Part shown: positions 24,118 through 34,426 of the stretch, piece after piece
Layout: every line of letters begins with the position of its first letter
How positions within the stretch are numbered: the stretch's first letter is position 1
From: Thozetella sp. PMI_491
Lineage: Eukaryota; Ascomycota; Sordariomycetes; Chaetosphaeriales; Chaetosphaeriaceae
Length of the DNA: 64,000 nucleotides
Direction of reading: 5' to 3'
Assembly: GCA_021432635.1 (NCBI GenBank)
Contig: MU270078.1
Location: forward strand, 1 to 64,000
Position numbers and translations under genes: made by a program
The notes under the pieces: generated by a model
Seen by the model: only the letters and a program-made list of their open reading frames with translations
Databases searched by the model: none
What the model was told of the DNA's origin: nothing

Positions 24118-24828
24118 AGGAATTGAAGGGACGGCGTGCATGTATCCACTCCTAACCAGGAGTCTAGGTAGCTCTTAAGTTCCCTAGATAGCGCTACAGG
24201 ATTTGCCGTATGAAGGTTCTAGGAACCTTAAATGGCTATTTCCCTATTTGCGCACAGGAAAACCCTCACTTGCTATATGCATCCTTCTCTGCAACTTGTC
24301 CTGTTGTAATTTGTGCCAACAATATCAACAGCACCAGTTTTTGATACACCATTCAAGCCTCATGTATAAGCTTTCCCCAAAGGACGAAGTGTAGCTCTAG
24401 CAGTTGCCAACGGCGCAAAGGATGACACAAAGCCTTGTACACGCAGTTTGGAAAGAGCTTTTGCGAACAACATGTTGCTCTACAAATTTATTCTTTCTCG
24501 CATACATCGAAGACCCTATTTCGGTAGTAAACAAACCTCGCTGAGTCATCTTGCTTTCGCGGCGCGTCTCCGGCACACGGCCCAGGCGGTACAATTTATT
24601 TACTTAATAGTCAAATTATTCAAGCCCTTCACCAGCCAGCCTACTGAATGCCCGATTTTTCATGGAGGAAAGTTGAAGTCCGGAAAATATAAGCACGGCA
24701 TTGCCATCGCAGGGTTGGTTACGAGACTTCTATAATGGCAAACCCATGGAACGAGACCGCATTGAATACGGCGGAACATACAGATGGTGTAACTTCGACA
24801 ATACATGCTTGTCGTTTGGCAGGAAAAA

Positions 24829-25346
24829 GGCAGGCCCTAGAGGCATAGGCCCTGTGCCTCTAGTCTGGCACGGACCTGCGCCAATTAGGCAACCACTACA
24901 CTAAATCTGTAGCGTTGAAACCACTAAACTTTGAGCGCCGTATTTGCTACAGCGTAGGCAGCGTAGCCAGCGAGGGGAGACCCTCTTACATCCCCCCCTT
25001 CAATTGCGCGGCTACTCAGACCACGCTGAGCAACTGGCACGCCGGCCGTACGATCTATAATCACTGATCACACTGGCTGGGCTGGTTGGCCATACTGACG
25101 GCACCGGCCAAGCAAGGGGCGCCAGCTCGCTAAGCAACTAGTTCGCCGAAAAAGGGTCTTGTAACTAATCCTAACCCGAAGTATTTTATTTGTTAAAGCA
25201 CTTAAAAGTCTTAGTGGTTTCAGCGCTATAGGTTTAGCAGCTACAGCGCCTTACAGGCACTTGCATCGGGGAATTCCAGGTTTAGGGCGCGGTGCTTACC
25301 TAATGGGTACAGGTCTGTGACAGGCTCTGTGCCTCTAGGGCTTGCC
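24829..25346. mobile_element. Putative non-autonomous DNA element with degenerate inverted repeats
   Basis: The two ends are imperfect inverted copies. The outer arm 24829-24845 matches the reverse complement of 25330-25346 at 16 of 17 bases. The inner arm 24901-24927 matches the reverse complement of 25211-25237 at 24 of 27, and all three differences are transitions. Partly alignable sequence lies between the arms, with a roughly 50-bp extra segment on the right side. There is no transposase ORF, so it resembles a MITE or a decayed element. No clear target-site duplication is visible. Transition-only differences would fit old RIP-type mutation but are too few to prove it. Confidence 0.6.
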
Positions 25347-25785
25347 CGGGTCAAGGCATGCATTGAGACAATGCGGATAATAAGCCGGCGCCGGTGCCGG
25401 CACATCCTTCCTCCCTTGTATTTGAGAAAACTACCCGCGGCGAGTTTTTTTGACAAGCCCCCACCCCTCGTTTCGCTCTCTCCTGCCGAAGTGGGGAATC
25501 CGCAATGGCGTGAGACTGCGGCCAACGAATAGTCCGGTCCGCTGTGCGCCGCAAGAGCAATAATGCTCGAAATGGGCACTCTGTGCCCCAAGCCGAAGTG
25601 AAGCTAGCAAATGAACGCGCGGCATTGAAAACGCCAACGCCTCAAAAGGAATAGCAAGGCCAGGCGCCACACCTGGGATTACAATCCTCAGACCTTGTAG
25701 CTCCAAAATCCGCTTATGGCTTGACAACTAGGGAACTCGAGCGAGGCCGCAGGAGGCAAGGGTTGAAATACGATTTTGCCTGGCA

Positions 25786-25791
25786 TATAAA
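25786..25791 (+). promoter_or_regulatory. TATA-box candidate for the cupin gene
   Basis: TATAAA lies about 95 bp upstream of the cupin ATG, a usual distance for a fungal TATA element. Placement is by motif only. Confidence 0.45.
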
Positions 25792-25886
25792 AGCCACAAA
25801 GTAGTTAGTTGATAGCAAGCCGGAAATCGAAAGCATCCGACCCGTTGCCGTGACTCTATCAGAATTTCTAGGAGCTGGCGAGAGAG

Positions 25887-26492
25887 ATGCACATAATACC
25901 ACCAATTCTCGCTCTTGTCGGGGTGTTTGCGGCGGCCGCCACGGCAGAACGGCAAGGTAACACGACTACCACGCCCGATCTCCCGGATCCAACTCGCATC
26001 ATTACCTCGACCGATCTCGCAACCGGTGTGTCATTTTTCAATTCTACATTTGCCGAAGGTCTCTCAATGGTAAGTGACCTGGGCGGGGCGCTGTTCCGGC
26101 TGGGCTACGTATCGGAACGTCCTCCGCAGAGTCTCAACGGCAGCGATCTTGATACTTACGCCGACTACCTGACCCACGTACCTCCACTTGTGCTCCCTGG
26201 CGGCGGCGCTGTGGTGTGGTACATCGATACTCCACCTGGTGCATCCAGCCCGTTGCACCGCACCGTTAGTCTTGATTTTGTCATCATTATCGAGGGCGAG
26301 CTGGAATTGCGCCTCGACTCGGGAGAGAAAAGGGTTTTGAAGGCGGGCGATATGATCATCCAGCGGGGTACTACACACATGTGGACAAATCTTCACCAGG
26401 ACAAGTGGTTGAGGATGGTTGGTGTCATGGCTGCGATAGAACCCATCACCTTGGACAATGGCACGCAGCTCGGCGAGTACTTCCCAAGCTAG
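25887..26492 (+). CDS. Secreted cupin-domain protein
   Basis: An intronless frame of 201 residues. The first 20 residues (MHIIPPILALVGVFAAAATA) form a good signal peptide with an Ala-x-Ala-like cleavage site. The rest is a single cupin barrel: motif 1 around SPLHRTVSLDFVIIIEGELEL and motif 2 around LKAGDMIIQRGTTHMWTN, with His and Glu/Gln positions that may bind metal. Small cupins are frequent in fungal polyketide clusters, where they have been proposed as cyclases, isomerases or metal-dependent helpers. A version with a signal peptide is less usual and would act outside the cytosol or in the secretory path. It is next to the inverted-repeat element and has its own TATA-like promoter. The substrate is unknown. 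Confidence 0.88.
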   Translation: MHIIPPILALVGVFAAAATAERQGNTTTTPDLPDPTRIITSTDLATGVSFFNSTFAEGLSMVSDLGGALFRLGYVSERPPQSLNGSDLDTYADYLTHVPPLVLPGGGAVVWYIDTPPGASSPLHRTVSLDFVIIIEGELELRLDSGEKRVLKAGDMIIQRGTTHMWTNLHQDKWLRMVGVMAAIEPITLDNGTQLGEYFPS

Positions 26493-27516
26493 GCAGCGGG
26501 CAGCAGGCAAACCGATGGAATTTATGAAGAATATAGCTATCCAAAGATGAAGAGTACGATGGCACAACCTTAGCTATGAACTCTTGATATGCGTATCATA
26601 ATTTAGAGCCCCTTCAACCCCCCCTGAGTTCTACCTTCTTAACGTCCCTTTACTATAGGCATCAGCAGATGTCCAACATTTGCAGGCCTGTGCCTCTTCT
26701 ACGGCATATTTCAATTTTAAACCGGGATGTTCAAACATGGGCGGTTCCCGCAAGAGGGTGGCGTAGCCAGCGCTGGCGTCTCTAACTGGCACCATTTTCC
26801 AGTGGGATATTTGACCTTGGGAAGAGAATGGCAATCGTTGCGCGTTCGACTTGTGGCAAGACACATGCGCTAGTGAATCTCTACCTGGTCCGTCTAAACC
26901 TTGGTTGCGTGGAAAATAAGGCCCGCTGAAGATTTTTGACTTGAAGTCACACAACTGAGGCTACAGACATCCTAGACCTCGAGGCCGGTGGAACAACATT
27001 GGGGGTGTTCAAGGCTTCCAGTTTAGGGGTAAGTAAGAGAGTCCACGTCCTTCAAGCACCTGCATGCCCATCAAGACATACGGGGCAGGATTGGGATATT
27101 CGACTCGACGCTTTAATGACTTTGATCGACTCGTTATCTGCGTCTCAGGCCTGAATGCTACACAATTCACCAGCGCGGGCACGCAAATGTTAGGATTTAT
27201 GCACATATGAGGAGTTTTATACCGGATATGGGCTAGAGCTGATGCAACTTGCCGCGGGTATTATTCTAAGCCGAAATGCATTTGGGTCGATCAAGGATTT
27301 CTTCGCCGTCGTTTTTGGGTTACAAAAATATCATGCTCCTGACTGAGGACGCTGCCTTTCGCGTGTCGTAGTAATTCATAAAGCGGCGAGTCTATCGGCC
27401 GCGTACACTTTGCCCCCCTGTACCGGCGATCGTATATTTCCCCTTCAACCAGAGTGCGCTTTTGAGATCGAGTGGCCAGGAAGGTTGCAACGACGGTTGA
27501 ACCGACAAGAGCCGCG
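26493..27516. other. Intergenic region, no gene seen
   Basis: 1.0 kb between the cupin and the regulator-like ORF. Small minus-strand ORFs at 26631-26954 and 27009-27206 have no recognisable content. I looked for a Zn2Cys6 motif that could belong to the downstream fragment and found none. Confidence 0.5.
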
Positions 27517-28137
27517 ATGAAGCCAACCGCGCCTACGTACCAAAACCATTTGGCCCGCCCTGCCTTCCGCTCTATCCGATACGCAGCCACACAGTGCCGC
27601 TGCAACAGGGATGCCCCCGAACTCAATGCATCGTACACAGGAGAAGGTGATCCGACCGTAGAGGAGATTCTTCGCATCAGTCGACAGGGCATTGGCTTCT
27701 GGCCGAGGCTCAAGAACTGCCCATCGTGCTTAGAGGCCCGCCTCGACGATCTCATGGTCGTACTCGACAGAACGGTTACCCATCTTGGTGCGGCTGTCGA
27801 CGAGCTGCAACAAGGTTCGGGGCCATCTCTAGCGGAGGTCTCACGAGCTTTAATAGCGGCGGGGCACGGCGCGAGCACTCAGAGTGCCTCGTATAGCTTG
27901 GGGGCGACTAGCCACGTCATGGGTCGGGTCCCCCCGATGACTCTCGGGCACTTCAGATTGGATCAACAACAAAGTCTGGCGCTTCTCCGCTCCGTCTATC
28001 AGAATATGCTCAATCAAATAGCTGGCGTCCTGTACGAGATGCATCGGATGGATGGTGACCTGGGCGGGAGATGGACTGCCGTAGTGGGCGATCTCTTATA
28101 TAGCGTGGTCAATCTTGTAGAGGTACTGGCAGGGTAG
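27517..28137 (+). CDS. Regulator-like protein lacking a DNA-binding domain (C-terminal fragment of a Zn2Cys6 factor?)
   Basis: An open frame of about 206 residues from the ATG at 27517; it stays open upstream to 27472 with no further ATG. The middle resembles the C-terminal domain of secondary-metabolite Zn2Cys6 regulators: a helical stretch, then LKNCPSCLEARLDDLMVVL with a CxxC, and further on LGHFRLDQQQSLALLRSVYQN, typical of the end of such domains. No zinc-cluster motif is found in the kilobase upstream on either strand. It may be a decayed second regulator of the cluster, or a shortened cofactor-like protein that modulates the full-length regulator at 12 kb. Family assignment is by pattern memory only and is tentative. 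The opposite strand also carries a 195-residue ORF, which I regard as a shadow. Confidence 0.45.
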   Translation: MKPTAPTYQNHLARPAFRSIRYAATQCRCNRDAPELNASYTGEGDPTVEEILRISRQGIGFWPRLKNCPSCLEARLDDLMVVLDRTVTHLGAAVDELQQGSGPSLAEVSRALIAAGHGASTQSASYSLGATSHVMGRVPPMTLGHFRLDQQQSLALLRSVYQNMLNQIAGVLYEMHRMDGDLGGRWTAVVGDLLYSVVNLVEVLAG

Positions 28138-30306
28138 GGGGACACCGGTCTTAATAATCTCAGTATTTGTACATCGCTCGAAACACTGTCCCGTGTTTTG
28201 GCATTAAACACTCGCTCGGGTCCCGAAGTTTCGCGTATCGTCTTTTTCGCATCTCCATGCTTCTCTCGTGCATTCGAAATCCTACGATTTAAGTGGCTCT
28301 AAGCACCAGGGGCATTTCCTCTCATTATAAGCTCTTAGTTGAACGCCTCCTTGATGCTGACGGCCAGTAGCCGATGTGTATGCTCTATTGGCTCGGTTAT
28401 CTAGGCAGCTCTCCTCCCACGAGCCAAGCGCTGCGAGACGCCGAGACATTGTCTCGATGCCCTTATATGTATATATTAATAGGACGATTAGGTGCGTGGG
28501 AAGGTTTATACTCAGTATAAGGATGATTTGTGCTACAGTCTGTTAGAAACCTGTAGCTCTAAGCTTTATCAACGATAATAATATACCCCAAGCAAGGGTG
28601 CGCAAGGCGTGCATTAGGTGCGCACTGGGCGGGTATTAGTCCCTACGCCAGTATAAGTCATGTGGCCGAGCCTACAGAGGGCGCCTAGATTAACATACAA
28701 AAATAATCTGGCCATATTGTCTAATACAGTAGCTAGGGGAAACCAGGAGGTGCAACAATATCGATCCTTACGCCCCAGAACGCAATGAATTGTAGTTGAC
28801 GATAGAAAACACAATCTTTTCCTTTTCATTTTGGAGGAAATAATTAAAACCTAGAAGATTTATTATCTCATCAATCTATTTTATGTAGGGCCCTAGTCTT
28901 AGTGAAGGGCGTGGTATCCGCTAGAAGTACTAAAGCGAAGAGCTGCGCTCGTAAAATAACTGTTAGTTGCACATACACGTTTCGCCCTGAAGTCAACCAC
29001 TACGGACAGTGTTGCATCGAGCAAAAACATACAGTAGCGGATCGAAGTCACAGAGCCGCCAATAGCAAGGCCATCAGTTTATTCTGATCTAAATTAGAAT
29101 GGCCCGGCGTTTTGAGGAAGGTTCTTTACATGAAAAACATCAGTTTACTACATCCATTTTGTTTACTAACATGTCCAAGGATTCGTCAGGATCAACCTGT
29201 CGGCCCTGTTACAGAAGTAGTGCCCAGCATCTCGTCGCCTATATCCATTAGGCTCTCCTACCGTTATCGCCAGCTAGGCAATTCATGATTTTTTCGGGGC
29301 TGTGGCTTCAATATCATCCAGCAAGCTTTTATTCTAAGCTGTCCAGGGCCCAAGGTAGCATGACTTGTGATATCGGCGACAGAGACAGATAGAGGAGGGA
29401 GAGAAGAATAAAAATGAGCCAATATTTCCACGAACTTGGTTGCTCCCACAGTCGTGATTCAGGCTCGGCAGCCAGTTAATTTTTTAAATTGCCAGCCAAT
29501 TGAATCAAGCACCAAGATAGATACGCTACGAATCCGCTCTTTAGTGCTGCTCTCATCTCCAACAGGAAAAGCTCATGGGTTATAGGTTGCCAGAAGATAT
29601 CCATCAGCACTAGCGTCAAGTTTAAATAAACCTACTATCCCTTTTCCTTTTCATAGACTAGGAAGTATAGTAGTCAAAGGACGCGTTTCTACAGATCAGT
29701 TCTAAATCAGGCTCATACGATGAATGACCCTCGCGGCGCGCTACCGGCCTTGTCCCATGCTCAACTTACCACCAGTCAAATGTTTCACCACTTCCCACGT
29801 CTGCTACCCAAATCTGTAATGTGATCTGGGCTATGGTCATCACACCGCGGCCTTTGACATCTAAAGTACATGCATAGACGCAGTGTACTTACTCTCGAGC
29901 CACGTGCCGAGGAAGCGTTTGTTCCGCCCATCTTCTAGGTTTGTCAGGAAAGCCGGTGCTTTTGCCTTGGGAAATACCACTTGACACTCCTCGTTCTCAA
30001 TCCAGCACAAACTACATCACTGGCCCGATGATCTAGCCGCTCCGTGCCGCTGTTTCAACCTCTTTAGACAAAGAGCTTGGACAATAGTATAGCCGCGAAT
30101 AAAATAAAGTCACAACGAGGCCGCCGACCGCCATAGTAAGCCGAAAGGCTATTGACTAGCTCTGCTGGACTCCTGGGAGACCACTATGCTACACCTATAT
30201 TACACCGCCTTTCCTCTATCCCCTTTTTGGGAAAGGAGGTAGGTTTTATATGCGAAAATCGCTGAGAACCCTTAAATGTATAGTGGCCCATTTTTCTTCC
30301 GTTACT
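28138..30306. other. Gene-poor, A/T-rich intergenic region
   Basis: 2.2 kb without a supportable gene, noticeably richer in A/T than the flanks, with many TATA- and TAA-rich runs (for example 28460-28600 and 28840-28900). It separates the two groups of biosynthetic genes. It could be old transposon sequence degraded by RIP-like mutation, but I cannot identify an element. Confidence 0.55.
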
Positions 30307-31726
30307 TTACCATTTCAACCCACTGAAGTCAATTATTGGGTCGCCTTTATCCCTTCTCATGTGTGGGTAGATCCAGACCGGTGATGACCACACAAGCCAA
30401 AGAACGACCCACAAGTAACCCGTCCAAGTATTAACAAGACCCCAAGCTTTTTTGCCATGTGCTTGCAGCAGTAGAGGCTTCCATTGACGATCCAGTGCTT
30501 GTACGGCGTCTTCAATCATGATGCCAACTGCTTGCAAGCAGAAGAACGTCATGGCTCCACTCTCCTCCCAGGGGATCCTTTGCGTAAGTGTGTCGCTGAA
30601 GGCGTGAAAGATGCCCGATATAGCGAAAACTAAGAATAGAAAAACATATCTTCCGACTAAGCTCCCTCTCCTAAGTCCTAAGTAGGAGTAGGTAATCAAG
30701 TACGACGGACTACTACAACCCCGTCTTACGAGTTGGTGATAAAAGCACCTGATATCCGGGCGTAACACGCGCGCTTGTCAGTACATTTTCCTTTACTTTT
30801 GTGAATTTAAGAGAGAGCAGAGGGACACAGTAGACTTGCTTACCCCCAAAATTGCCTTAGCGAGTATGAATCCCCGATATACCCAAATACTGGAGGCCAA
30901 TCCCCGGGCTGCGTCAAACCTAGGACAACTCCAACAAAAGCGAAAGCACTATACGCTAGACTTATGATGGTATACTGACCGATCCAGTATGCTAGGACAC
31001 CAGAAGTTCGAGTAATAATTTCGGCAGGTTCAATGTCGTGAATGCGTGAGAAGAGCGGGACTTTATCCAAGGCATATATGAGAGGGTTTGCACTTGGATT
31101 GGCGAACATACTGGCTATGTGAAGAACCAGTATGAGCTGGGCAATCTTTGTGATGTGACCCAGCAGGAAGATTGCTCGCGTAGGGGTATGTCCCTCATCA
31201 TGCCGTGAAAAGGGGGGGATATTCTTCACGGCCCATGGGCTTTTGGGAAAACGACTCTGAGTGCTCACCCAAAGACCGAAACGGAAACGGGAGAGGATTT
31301 TGGAAGTAGAAGTCAGTGTTTCTTGATTCTCTGCTGCCGTTGGGACGTTATCGATTGCGGCGATATGTAACCCTCCAGTGGTTGAGTTTGGGCCGCCTGC
31401 CTCAAATGTCCACTTATCGATCAGGGCATGGCAGATATAGCTAGCAAGCCGAGTTAAAATCGAACAACGGCCTCCAAGTTAGCCATCAAAAAAGTTATGG
31501 AAACTGACAGTATGGTAAGGTAAATTGGCGCGCTGCCAATAAACCCCCTTAGGACGGGGTGTTGGATAATATCAACCCAGCCCTGCTGTGCATAGCACCA
31601 GAAAACCACTAATGGGAGTGCGGCTGGACGAAGAATTGAGTGAGGTGGCGTAAATCCGACCACTACCGCGGTAGTAACGGCTTGTAGCACGACGAATGAT
31701 GCAGCGATGAGGACAGGAGAGGGCAT
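30307..31726 (-). CDS. Membrane-bound O-acyltransferase (wax-synthase-like, MBOAT_2 family)
   Basis: Three exons, 31509-31726, 30844-31440 and 30307-30748, with phase-2 junctions, give about 418 residues. The first join restores APIYLTILYICHALIDKW, the second restores RQFWGCFYHQLVRRG. Seven to nine hydrophobic segments are visible. The catalytic histidine of this family is in ISGIFHAFSD (exon 3). The canonical FWG..WHQ motif reads FWG..YHQ here. Relatives in fungal meroterpenoid and trichothecene-like clusters acetylate hydroxyl groups of pathway intermediates in the ER membrane, so an O-acetyl or O-acyl transfer to the product is likely. An in-frame ATG at 31873 would add 49 residues that are not membrane-like; 31726 places the first hydrophobic segment directly at the start. 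It is divergent from P450-1 with a 0.66-kb shared promoter region. Confidence 0.88.
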
Positions 31727-32383
31727 CGTAGTGAGGGTAGACGATCTAAGGAAGATGGAAGACGGCAACAATCCGTGGAAAGTACGTGCTGGAATGCATG
31801 AAACAAATGGCCTAAGCAGGTACTTCTGGATATAACGATCAAGGGGAACAATTGGTCCTGTCCCAAGTGTCATGAAAATCCCGACACTTGATCATCAATC
31901 AGAAGTCCTTCATGTTAGGGTACCTTACTAGATCTTACTAACCCGGCCCTGGCACTGGAACCTTATCTCAAAAGGATCGTCAGCCATATTAGGCTCTAGT
32001 ATACGAACTACTCGCTGCTTACTAGTGTGCATTAGCGGGAACAGCTCGTAAAGAGAGCCGATTCGGTCAAAAGCGAAGCAACTGACGGCTTTTACGTCGG
32101 CTAGCATATTGGACAACGCATAATCCTTCCTTATCCCCGCCAAGCGGTGGGTGTAACAGAGATGCTCCACATGATTCCGGCCCGTCTCTAGCTCGATGCG
32201 ACACATCTGACTCAACCAGACGCCTGGGGGTGGGATGTGAAAGGCTGTCTGAGAGACACGCAATAGCACGCAGTTAAACCACGTAACTGTGCCTCAACAT
32301 ACGATATTACGAGTTTCTTCTCTATCTTGCACTTTATTCTCCAGTTAGATCGCCTATTCGGCTGCTCAGTCGACGGTGCAGCA
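31727..32383. promoter_or_regulatory. Divergent promoter region, acyltransferase / P450-1
   Basis: About 660 bp between two divergent biosynthetic genes. Part of the left side may be coding if the acyltransferase starts at 31873. No specific regulator site is evident. Confidence 0.55.
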
Positions 32384-34251
32384 ATGGCCATATTGAGTGT
32401 GTTAACCATTTTTACTGAATCTGGCCTTAGAACCGCCACGATTCTTCCATTGCTGGTCCTAGCCACTGCTCTTGCTCTTACGTGGGCTTTTACGACATGG
32501 AGCGCGAAACGCAGCTTGGCCGTACCAGCAGCAGCTACAGGGGGACAGAGACGCCCACCCATGATGCCTTCATTCGTTCCTTACATTGGTCACGGTCTAC
32601 AATTTGCCTGGAATGCGCCAAAGTTCATGTCTCAAGTATCGTAAGTAATTATCTGTCGCCTGAAGCTTGTCGGTTCCACAACACTCATTGAATGTGACTA
32701 TTTCTAGGAATGCTTTTGGAAAAGGGACACCAGTGCGCATCATGTTGGCCAACGTCTCGAACTGTGTCATTTCAGGACCCGAATCTGTTGTCGCCTTCTT
32801 TAGGGAATCTCGAGATCTTTCCTATTCAAGAAGAAACGTGGCCCTCATGTCCAATTTATTCGGATGCCCCCGCCACTTGCTTCATCACTTCGAGTCCGGC
32901 GCTGCTAACCTGCCAGGCGGCGAAGACTTGGATCATCTGATACACATATCCATCAACACTGGACTCACTGGTGCCGATCTAGATGTCGTAACTGGCTACT
33001 TCCAGGAATACTATGTGCAACACCTCAGCGAGGCTGCGGCGCAGCTTCCAGACGATTGGGTTGATCACCCCGACATAGTCAGTATGGTCGAGAACCATGT
33101 GTTCCAGGCAGCTGTCTATGCTTTTTTTGGCCCACATATGCTGGATTTGAACCCGAACTTGGCTAAAGATTACGCTGATTTCAACCGTCACATCCGGCCT
33201 CTGTTGTTCGGTAGCCCGCGCTGGCTGAGCCCAGCAGCCCACCGAGCTCGTGATAACATGGTTGATAGCATCATACGATGGCAACGCTATGCCTCAACTC
33301 AAGTTCGACCTGAAGACGTATCACGTAATGAGACTTGGGAGCCCTTTTGGGGTTCTAGAGTGGTGCGGGAGCGCCTGCTTTTGCTTACTCGTCGGGGTAT
33401 ACTTGACGAGAGAGCAAGGGCAGCAGAGATATTTGCAATAATGTGGGCGTAGGTTTCCTGACATATGAGGGGCGGTTACGATTGCTTCAGAACTAACGAA
33501 ATAACTCTTTTCTTTCTCTAGATTTAACGCCAACTCGGTAACAGCTTCGGTCTGGCTGCTCCTAGAGTCTCTTCAAAATACCACATGGACGACGAAGGTA
33601 CGAGAGCGCATCAGAGCTGCCCAATTTCACAGTACAGCAACGAGAACGGCGGCTGGAAACCCGGACTTCGATCTCAAGGCCCTCATGTCAGATGACTTTC
33701 TACAGTCTATGTACGCCGAGACATTGCGCATTCGGTTTTCCGCTTTGATACTGCGCCAACCAACAACGGAGAATTTCTCATTTCGCGGTTGGCATGTGGA
33801 AAAAGACGAGACTATAACTCTATCCACCTACAATCAAGCCACAGACAAGCAGGTCTGGAGTACCGGCGGACCAGGCGACCCTCATCCGCTAACGACATTT
33901 TGGGCTGACCGCTTCATGGTCGACCCCGAAAATCCCCTCAGTGGCCCCCTACGAAATCCAAAGCAAAGATATACTGGTAAAGCTTCGTCTCGGAATCCAT
34001 ACTTCTCGATGGATGGTTTAGCTACTTCTTGGATCCCTTACGGTGGTGGGCGTAATCACTGTCCGGGACGTTATTTTGCAAAGCGGGAGATGATGCTCAC
34101 GTTGGCGTTGTTTCACACCAATTTTGATATTAAGTTGAAGAGCAAACCAGAGATGGATTTGAGTCTATTTGGCTTTGGGTCTATGCCAGTGAAGGGAAAG
34201 GTGCCGTGCCGCATTCGTCGCTGCCAAAGTTCTGTAACGGAAAAGATGTAA
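32384..34251 (+). CDS. Cytochrome P450 (P450-1, CYP7/CYP8-like fold group)
   Basis: Three exons, 32384-32640, 32708-33448 and 33522-34251, with phase-2 junctions, give about 575 residues. An N-terminal membrane anchor (residues about 15-40) is followed by the proline-rich RRPPMMPSFVPYIGHG. The junctions restore MSQVSNAFGKGTPV and FAIMWAFNANSVTASVW, the latter being the helix I region. ETLR is the helix K ExxR motif. The haem-binding loop is IPYGGGRNHCPGRYFAK, with Tyr where many P450s have Phe. The architecture resembles fungal members related to the CYP7/CYP8 (sterol and prostacyclin-type) clan, which hydroxylate or oxidatively cleave hydrophobic substrates. The ATG at 32384 is the first; upstream in-frame sequence begins with TTG only. 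It is probably ER-anchored and needs the general P450 reductase. Its substrate cannot be read from sequence. Confidence 0.92.
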
Positions 34252-34426
34252 TGTCACAACAAAACGTATACTCAATAGCTCTTATGAAGGTTAAGGCTGA
34301 AGGCTTGCTTGCTTCCCCTATATGCTGGGAAAGCTCGCACTTATTAAATACACGCTTCCCACACTCGTTTAACGGCTTATCTAATATATAGGAGTATTTG
34401 CAACGGCCCTTAGGTGCTGGTACGGC

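Larger units (their letters stand above)
24118..25886. other. Intergenic region holding an inverted-repeat element
   Basis: 1.8 kb between the AsaB-like gene and the cupin. The central part (24829-25346) looks like a non-autonomous inverted-repeat element. The rest has no gene that I can support. The cupin promoter lies at its right end. Confidence 0.6.

Noticed and set aside
27291-27878. 195-residue minus-strand ORF with one hydrophobic segment
   Set aside because: It overlaps the regulator-like frame on the other strand and lacks any family motif; the hydrophobic run is a by-product of codon composition.
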